From Calendula officinalis (taxonomy: Eukaryota; Streptophyta; Magnoliopsida; Asterales; Asteraceae), in NCBI GenBank assembly GCA_963853835.1, contig OY970829.1:7050446-7114445 (forward strand): 64,000 bases of DNA. The letters run 5' to 3'. Position numbers and translations under genes: made by a program. Shown in pieces: positions 56,590 to 64,000 of the stretch. Each line of letters starts with the position of its first letter. Positions within the stretch are counted from its first letter, which is position 1. A model generated the notes under the pieces. It searched no databases, was not told the DNA's origin, and worked only from the letters and a program-made list of their open reading frames with translations.

Positions 56590-57125
56590 TGTTGGGATAA
56601 ATCAGAGTTATTACTGATTTACATGCTTGTTACCGATATGCAGATACTACTGATCAATGACTTAATGCTGCAAAGGAATTGATACAACTTACTACTGATC
56701 TTGGCTTATACTACTGGTCGACTTATTTACTACTGATGTTCAAATATACTACTGCTTGATCAAAGTTGATACTGATATGCTTATTTATGGAGTATATCGA
56801 GTCCGAGATCTTAGGAAAGTTTGTTTAGAATATAATATCTTTTGTAATTCAATTGTAATTGTATCCTAGAATAACTAGGGTAAATTGTTAGGCTTCAAGG
56901 ACTATTATATATAGTTCCTTATGAATTGTAAACATACGTGTATATTGTAACTCATTCGATCAATATACATTGAAGCTTTTTAGGATAAACTGTGTTCTTA
57001 ATAATTCTTATATTATTTACAGTTTATTGTTCTTGATTAAATCAACATAGTGTTAATCCGCTGTAACTTCTATGGTTGAGTAGATCATTGTGTTTATTAA
57101 CTGTTTTGGTTAATCGATCCTGACA
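56590..57125 (+). repeat. 3' LTR of big Copia
   Basis: 536 bp, preceded by the polypurine tract TTTAGGGGGAGAT (56577-56589). Confidence 0.93.
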
Positions 57126-57204
57126 TACCTTTTAATCTCATCTATTCTTCACCCCAAAAAATATAGTGATAATCCCATTAGGGTTATATATTATTAACGG
57201 AGAA

Positions 57205-57493
57205 CAGGGTCGGTCCAATCAGTTTTTAGACCTTGGGCAAAATCTTTAAAATGGGCTCCTTTTTTGCCAAATAAGTAAAAAATTTATGTCAAATTAAAAA
57301 TATCGCTCCAATTCTCAAGTTAAAGTCTGGATTGGACTCTGTAGTCCGCCTATTTTTAATATTCCGTTGGACTTATCTTGATTCAAATTAGTTTACACAT
57401 ATGTATACATAGACTGATTTTTTGAAAATGCACCCCTAAATTTTGTGAGCCATGGGCCGCCGCCCTGGTTGCCCATGCAAAGGAATGGCCCTG
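57205..57493. mobile_element. hAT-type MITE, 289 bp, diverged
   Basis: Begins CAGGGTCGGTCCAATCAG and ends GGAATGGCCCTG. Flanks ACGGAGAA and ATGGAGAG match at 6 of 8 positions. Same family type as 1383 and 31168 but more diverged. Confidence 0.7.
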
Positions 57494-57832
57494 ATGGAGA
57501 GGAAAATGAAACCGAACCTAAAGTCCACCACCATAAGACTTAAAATACTAGCGGGCTTCTACAAGTGCATTACTTACTCCATTTCTTCGAATTATCTGGA
57601 TCTGCGGATATAAGATCCATGAGCTAAATGGTTAGATCAGATCCATCTAGTTTGCCTGGTCATAGATCGTGTCAGATCATTAGTTGACCACTTGACCCGA
57701 TACTATCAACCCCCACAAGTATATAAAGAAAATTGGTTTAAACGATCTTTTTTATACATGTTATATTTTTTGTTCTTTATGTAGTTATCGATCACACACT
57801 AACTTTTTATGTATAATGTGTCACTATTTTAA

Positions 57833-59277
57833 GAGTAAATTATTGTTTTTGTCCCTGTGGTTTACCCGATTCTGTGTTTTTGTCCCTGTGGTTTTTTTTC
57901 CGTTTTTTTGTCCCTGAACTATGCCAAATTCCGTTTTTTGTCCTTCCGTCCATCTTCCGTCTGAATTAAGCCGTTAAACCCCTCACGTGCTGAAAACGTG
58001 AGGGTAGTTTTGTCATTTTATATTTTCCTTTTTATTTTTATTTTTCTTTCTTTTATCTTCTTCCCTTCCCATTCTTCAAATTAACACCACAAACCCTAAC
58101 ACCCCCAATTTGATTACCAAGGAAGAAGGGGACTGAGAAATAGAGATAGAACGACCACAAGCATCAAGTGAGAGATTGAGAGATGATTGAGAAACGAAAG
58201 CGTTAGGTTTAGAAAACGTCGGCTGTTGGAGTCCGCAAAGCAACATCATTTCATCCGATGGATCTCCCTTCACCATTCTAATTTTGCCTTTGTAACATCC
58301 CATTCCGATCACCATCTCTTATTCTTCTCCGACTTCTTTCTAGTAATCAGATACAATCAGAAGTTGAAATTCGAAATTAAGATATCTATTATTTGAAATT
58401 CGAAATTTCTTCATCACACCACCATCCATTTCTTCATCACACCACCTATATCCAATCACACCATCAATAAACATAAAAATCCATCACACCACCACCGTCA
58501 TTTTGAAATAAGAAATCCATAAACACAGATCCATGGTAGCCGCTAAGTCCTTCGACGGTCGTCTTCTCCAATGATTCAAAAAGGGTTGTTCCCTCTGTAT
58601 AACAAAATATGCACATGGTACAAGTACTTTATGCGTGAAATAGATCTTGGATCTTTATAGAGGTTAATGAGTTAGTTTAAGCATGGATTCTGGGTTATAG
58701 AATGTTTGAATCATTTTCATGAGTTTACATCTGAAAGTAAAATTCACAAAGTACAAGAATTCAAGATGTTATTGCAATGGTATCATGTTCAGAAACTTCA
58801 TTTACCCACAGTCACATGCCGGAGAAGACCATGGTGGCGACCGGCGAAAATCATCACCAGATAAGACGGTGGTGGTGACCCGCAGAAAATCATCATCGGA
58901 GAAGACGGTGGTTGTGAGTGTGACCGACAGAATAAGGAAGATATCTGCTCCCTGTTTGAATTTCATTTTAACCTTTGTTGGAGAACTTGTATTGTATAAT
59001 CTTTCAATGCTTAGATCATTACATGCTACAAAACTCGTACAGTACAACATGAAATGCAAATGAAATATGCAGAAATGAATCATATGGGAAAAAGACCAAA
59101 ATACCCTCACATGCTTGGCACGTGAGGGGTTTAACGGCCAAAAAGAGACGGAAGGTGGACGGAAGGACAAAAAAACAGAATTTGGCATAGTTCAGGGACA
59201 AAAAAAAGAAAAAAAATACCATAGGGATAAAAACGCAGAATCGGGTAAACCACATGGACAAAAACAGTAATTTACTC
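57833..59277. mobile_element. Mutator-like element, 1445 bp, non-autonomous
   Basis: Inverted repeats of about 200 bp start GAGTAAATTATTGTTTTTGT and end ACAAAAACAGTAATTTACTC. A perfect 9-bp duplication CTATTTTAA flanks it (57824-57832, 59278-59286). The interior has CCACCA/GGTGG-rich patches and small frames (58719-59063, 58802-59188) that I cannot name; no transposase. Its TIR start matches the MITE in the POLK intron. Confidence 0.88.
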
Positions 59278-59315
59278 CTATTTTAAATATTCCCCAAACT
59301 TCAATAACCTTACCC

Positions 59316-59490
59316 TAGGGGTGAGCATATAAACCGAAAAACCGAAACCAAACCGATAAAACCAAACCGTTAAAACCGAAACCATTTCAAAACCGATGAT
59401 TCGGTTTTGAATTTTGGAAAAACCGACGGATTCGGTTCGGTTTCGGTTTTAACTACAAACCGCTCCATTAAGAAACCGCCCCGTTAATAT

Positions 59491-59540
<50 letters not shown>

Positions 59541-59914
59541 ATAGTTATTAAATAAAAGTCGACCCACTTAAATATTTGAAAGTTCATCTACTATGGTTTA
59601 TTAATGTTTATATTGTTATTAAATGCTACAAAATACGTTTATAGTTTAAATTTTGGGCTAAAAATGATTTTCATTGTTAAAATTTGTTTGCAATTTTTAA
59701 AAAATGAGGATTAGTACATGAAATTATATAATTATGTTCAAAACAAGTGGATTCGGTTTTAAAACCGAAACCGAACCGTTAAGGGCTAAAAACCGTTAAA
59801 ACCGAAACCGATAGAAACCGAAACCATTGGGTTTGAAAATCCTAAAACCGAAATTAGCGGATTCGGTTCGGTTTGAGCCTAAAACCGCCCCAAACCGCCT
59901 CATGCACACCCCTA
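59316..59914. mobile_element. hAT-type MITE rich in AAACCG words, 599 bp
   Basis: Ends TAGGGGTGAGCATATA and CATGCACACCCCTA; perfect 8-bp duplication CCTTACCC (59308-59315, 59915-59922). The arms consist of repeated AAACCGAAACC / CGGTTTTGA words that form a further imperfect inverted repeat. Centre is AT-rich. Confidence 0.85.
59499..59532. repeat. (AT)n microsatellite
   Basis: About 17 AT units inside the hAT-type MITE. Confidence 0.9.
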
Positions 59915-59922
59915 CCTTACCC

Positions 59923-61506
59923 AATGTATTAGTCAATATCATGCTTCAACAAATCCGTACGTTCAATGACAACAGAGTAGCATTATAAAGGATTTTATAA
60001 TGTATCCACATTGAAGCTTGTGCTTGATTTGTCCATTTTGCAGCTGATTTGTTTCCTCCTTTCTGAACTTTGGTATACATTAAGGTGCAATTAGTGAAGT
60101 GATTATTTTATAAATATGTGTAGTATAATTTTAATTAACTTAAAATTCTAACATTTTAGAAGATGAATTAAATATAATTTTTAGTTTAAATGGAGATTTT
60201 ATGTTCATAGTTGCTCATTAATGTATGTTTATAAAATATATGTTAGAAAAATCCTGATTATAAAATAGCCTTCGACATAATTAATGGGCACCCATGGTTA
60301 ACCTTCCCTTGTACTTGGGGCATATGGCACTTAAATGCCCTAATAAATTTTCTCAACGCCTTAACAATTCCCTACTTTAATCAAGGGCCAAAAACAGAGG
60401 AGACTTGACCTCCATTACTCTAGTGAGAGTTTCCTTCACCACAAGGCAAATGATATTATTTTCAAAGAAAATGATAGCCCAAATAATGGGCCATCTTTGG
60501 AAGGTGACCCATAACACTCATGCATTAAAAACGCAATTTGACTAAGAATCAAACTTTGAAATTTTGTCATGAAATACATAACCTAAAGAACAATTTTCTT
60601 GGTCTAAATACTTTATGTCATACACACTAATCTATACATTATGAGATTGTGCATAAATCTATCTAAAGTACATGATAGTGTTATATATGACAAAAAGTCT
60701 CATCATCCTATATATAAAAGTATAATTAATAAAGAGGTTGTAAATTCAAATATGACATAAAATAAAAATATATATATTTGTAAGTTTAACAAAAGGTCTT
60801 TCGCCTAACGGTATGATGAATTATCCTTCATTTTTATAGTCAAATGGTCAAGTTTAAATGTTCTCAAAGAGAAAATAAAAGAAGGGGAAATGATCCATAA
60901 TTTATTTAAATTAAAAAAAATTATGTTTTCAGCACTTTTACCTTTTCACATTATATATACCTGTAAAAGGATACTAAAAGCTAGGAACTGAAAAACCGTT
61001 ATTTGATTAAAAAAGTAACAATCAAACATAGCATAATCTAATAAACAATACGGAGTAACATTTTAAATAAAACTTTAAAAAAATTATAATTAAAATGATT
61101 AAATAAAAAAAACCGATATAAATAGTTACAATATTTGTTCTGACTGACCTAAAACCGAAGATTGTTAGTTCAAGTCAAAAAGTGAATAGTCTTGTATAAG
61201 CCTATAAGGTGTCCATTTAGGTCGGGTTCAGCTTCGTGGTTTCAAATTCATGTGTTGGCGGGTTAGAAATATTTGACCTGAAACCGACATATTTATATAA
61301 ACGGGTTAGATATCTAACCAATAATCTTTTTACCCTCAAGTCGAACTCGACCCATATAAGTTGTTTAATTAAACAAGTTAAAATAAGTTAGAGGTTCAAA
61401 TTAGTTAAATATGTCAAACATATTGTTCTTACTCCACAAATTCATAATAAAATATCAAAACATCAAAACTAATAAGTAGCAATTTTAAGTTTTAATTTAA
61501 CTATTA
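59923..61506. other. gene-free AT-rich stretch
   Basis: No gene recognised; one SINE-like piece at 60795. Confidence 0.5.
60795..60920 (+). mobile_element. tRNA-derived SINE-like remnant
   Basis: Begins GGTCTTTCGCCTAACGGTAT, with box A-like TCGCCTAACGG and box B-like GGTCAAGTTTAAATG 35 bp on, and ends in an A-rich tail (TTAAAAAAAA). The start resembles the SINE at 14693-14807 (GGGTCTTTGACCTAGCGGTA), so both may be one family. Confidence 0.5.
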
Positions 61507-61770
61507 CTCCCTCCGTCCCCAAAAAAACTTTTCATTTCACTATAAATTTTTTACCCACAAAAAACTTCTCATTTCCTATATTTGATGGGCTCCACACAAT
61601 AAAAAAACTATTATTATTAAAGACCTCACCACTAATATCCACTAACTATCTTTCTCTCTCCAATCCAACCTTATATTTTAATTAAAAGTATTATCAATTA
61701 CTCACCACTAACTATCATCTAAAAACTTGTGCAAAAGACAAATGAGAAGTGTTTTATGGGACCGAGGAGT
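61507..61770. mobile_element. Stowaway-like MITE, 264 bp
   Basis: Ends CTCCCTCCGTCCCCAAAAAA and a shortened TTATGGGACCGAGGAGT, between TA dinucleotides. Same type as 21466 and 28916. Confidence 0.82.
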
Positions 61771-61772
61771 TA

Positions 61773-63272
61773 CTTTGAACTACTAACCTAAAATTAAATA
61801 TAATATATTTATATATTTTTTTTAATAATTAAACGAGACTCATTTAAATCATCACCGGTCTGAACTTAACCCGTTTAATAAACGGGTCAGCTAAGTCGAT
61901 ACAAGATGGACCAGAAACTTCTTTACCCCAACCTTAATCTATTTATTTTTATATTAATTTTAAATCGAGTTTCATGAAGTGTTAGAAATTTGAAACTCAT
62001 ATTGTAGTTGTAGTTGCAGTGTTTGCATTTGAGAATATATATTTTTTTTAATTTACGAAGAATGTATCTTTTAAACATTCCCTCCCTCCGATATAAAGAT
62101 TTGTGCAATTCGCTCTTTTATTTCCTTCGCTTTTTCTTTTACAGGGAAGAAAACAAATTCACGTGGGTTTGAAAAACTTTTAGGCACATGGGAAGATCTT
62201 AACTCTCGTTATCTCCTCATTTCACCTAAAACGAAATTTAATTTTAGGTAATAAGAATTTATAATAATAACAAGCGCCACTAAGATATTGGAATATATAT
62301 TCTATCTATCGTGAAATGTAAATGGGTAAACGAGCGATCCATATTCATTTAAAATTTGACACTTGACTTTACTATCTTTTCTCTTCTCACATTAACCTTT
62401 GATTTGAATATTTATCTCAATATCATTATTACATCAATTTTTAGATCTCTTAATCATAGATTTTTAATATGACGAATCGGTAACGCTCATCACATTCTCT
62501 ATCCTTGAGAGTTTGAGGTATTGCTTTCGAAATTTCGTTCTGCACTTCACTATCATAATTGAAAACGAATGATTAAGGTCATACATGTGAATTCTCAATT
62601 ATCAAATTACATTTTAAACGTGAGATAACTCGTACGTCTATATTTTCAGTATTAAAAGTCTAAAAATAAATTGAAATTAATATAAAATATATTTTGTTTA
62701 GGGAGTTATTTAGGGGTTGGGTAAGATGTATAAATCGAGGTCGGCTCCTTTTTCTAATAAAACGTCGTAGTCACTTATTTACTTACCTCTACTTTTTCAC
62801 TTTATAGGTTATTGCTTCACAAGTAGCAAAAGAATATTATAAATTTATGACTCATCATATGGAAAATGAAAAACAAAAGTGCTACTCTACGAAAGTACAA
62901 GGTTAATTTATCATACTTTCAGCAACAATGTATTACGGTTTATAGTAGTTACTTCATATACCTTAATGTATGTTTTGTTATGATTATTTAATCTACTTTA
63001 AAATTTGTAAGTGTCGGAAATGAAGTAGTTTTTATAGTATATACATTATCTCCCATAATGAAATATGACAATTATCATTAAAACAATTAACATACAGTTG
63101 GATAATTAGCTTTTGTCATAATAGTAATCAAAGTTTCAAAAACGAGAAAAAACAGAAAAATCTTTGCAAAAGTTTAATTTAATATTACACAACATAAAAT
63201 TTATTGTTATTTTGATAGTAATCAAGAGTATATTATGATAGGAACTCCAAAATTCACCTGTTGTTCAAGAAG
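61773..63272. other. gene-free AT-rich stretch
   Basis: No gene, RNA or element border recognised. Confidence 0.5.
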
Positions 63273-63889
63273 TGTCAGGATCGATTAATTATGAAGAAGT
63301 TAATAAACACCGTAGATCTAATTGATTATAGAAGTTGCAGCGGATCAACACTATATCAATATATTAAGAACGATGAACTGTAAATAATAAACGAAAATAT
63401 TAAGAACACAGTTTCACAAAAAGCTTCAATGTATATTATTGAGTTAACAATACACACGTACGTTTACAATTCGTAAGGAACTATTTATAATAGTCCTTGT
63501 AGCTAAACTATTTACCCTAGTTATTCTAGGACTTGATTTACATTTGAATTATAAAGATATACATTGAATTACATTCTATAACTATCTCTACGAAGATCTC
63601 GGACTCGGTATGTTCCATATATGCTCATCAGTAGTATTCTGCAATCACCAGTAGTAAATAAGTAACGTCAGTAGTAACTTTGGTGACCAGTAGTAAGTCC
63701 AGATACATCGTCAGTAGTAACTACTATTGATCAGTAGTATCTTCAATAAGCCTTGATCAGTAGTAACTTAGTTATAGTCTTCACCAGTATCAACTTCATC
63801 AGTAATATGCTTCTGCCCCATCAGTACAAAGTATGATCAGTACTAACTGCAGCATCAGTAATAAGTTGATCTGTGATTTTGTTCCAACA
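63273..63889 (-). repeat. 3' LTR of a second Copia, minus strand, element runs off right edge
   Basis: The minus strand reads TGTTGGAACAAAATCACAG at 63889 and ends GATCCTGACA at 63273, matching the LTR ends at 35190-35725 and rich in the same CAGTAGTA/TACTACTG words, but longer (617 against 536 bp) and diverged. Just beyond it (63890-63902) is the polypurine tract TAGGGGGAGAT on the minus strand, so 63903-64000 is the 3' end of the element interior. Confidence 0.88.
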
Positions 63890-64000
63890 ATCTCCCCCTA
63901 AACTTATTGATTCTCTTTCAATCACATAAGTTTCTTTTGTTCATCTTCTTCTTTCTTTCTCTTCTCTAATGTCCTTTGATTCTGTTGATGTCTTTGTTCA
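63890..64000 (-). mobile_element. interior 3' end of the second Copia
   Basis: Polypurine tract followed (minus strand) by GA-rich sequence with GAAAGAAAGAAGAAG, like the corresponding tail at 56460-56580 of the big Copia. The body lies outside the window. Confidence 0.75.

Larger units (their letters stand above)
35190..57125 (+). mobile_element. large Copia retrotransposon, 21.9 kb with two nested insertions
   Basis: 536-bp LTRs (TGTTGGGATAAATC ... GATCCTGACA) and a perfect 5-bp duplication TACCT (35185-35189, 57126-57130). The Helitron 40738-43379 and the Gypsy derivative 44185-52487 were inserted into it; without them it is about 11 kb. Order: gag with a coiled-coil extension, protease, integrase, reverse transcriptase, RNase H, then a long extra 3' ORF. 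That layout suggests the SIRE/Maximus lineage (not certain). The LTRs differ at perhaps 18 sites by eye (about 3%), so it is older than the nested elements. Many stops and frameshifts: inactive. Confidence 0.93.

Overview
This is nuclear DNA of a flowering plant: introns with GT/AG borders, nuclear-type tRNA genes, plant-type LTR retrotransposons, Helitrons and MITEs in AT-rich sequence. The style of the large Copia polyprotein (gag with a long coiled-coil extension, an extra 3' ORF) resembles daisy-family (Asteraceae) genomes as I remember them; that is an inference without a database search. Most of the 64 kb is transposable element.

Host genes. On the minus strand at the left edge is one exon (1-495) of a family GH10 endo-1,4-beta-xylanase, running off the window. 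A complete, apparently intact gene for translesion DNA polymerase kappa (minus, 7483-11228) could be rebuilt in 13 exons, 604 residues. Next come a tRNA-Gly(UCC) gene (+) and four tRNA-Pro genes (-), the outermost degenerate. A three-exon gene for a small CYSTM protein (94 residues, minus) lies at 17247-18035. I find no other host gene.

Mobile DNA, left to right: a hAT-type MITE (1383-1692); a young, full-length Ale-type Copia with an uninterrupted 1444-residue polyprotein but an altered reverse-transcriptase motif (1900-6858); a Mutator-type MITE inside a POLK intron; Stowaway-type MITEs at 16068, 21466, 28916 and 61507; a 3-kb Helitron carrying a broken piece of an NF-YA transcription-factor gene (18250-21235, minus); a chromodomain Gypsy with three lesions (22788-28051); an odd Mutator-like foldback element holding 17 copies of the palindrome CACATGTG between GC-rich blocks (29301-30529); a mitochondrial matR fragment (32163-32287); a 5'-truncated LINE (32464-34233); a 21.9-kb Copia (35190-57125) that was hit twice, first or later by a Helitron carrying an integrin-linked-kinase-like fragment (40738-43379) and by an 8.3-kb gag-only Gypsy (44185-52487); more MITEs and a Mutator-like element (57205-59914); and at the right edge a minus-strand LTR of a relative of the big Copia (63273-63889).

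Most element borders are supported by terminal structures plus target-site duplications read directly: hAT 8 bp, Mutator-like 9-10 bp, Stowaway TA, LTR elements 5 bp, Helitrons TC...CTAG with a 3' hairpin. I see no CRISPR, operon or prokaryotic feature. The most unusual items are the CACATGTG array element and the two gene-capturing Helitrons, which carry pieces of different host regulatory genes.
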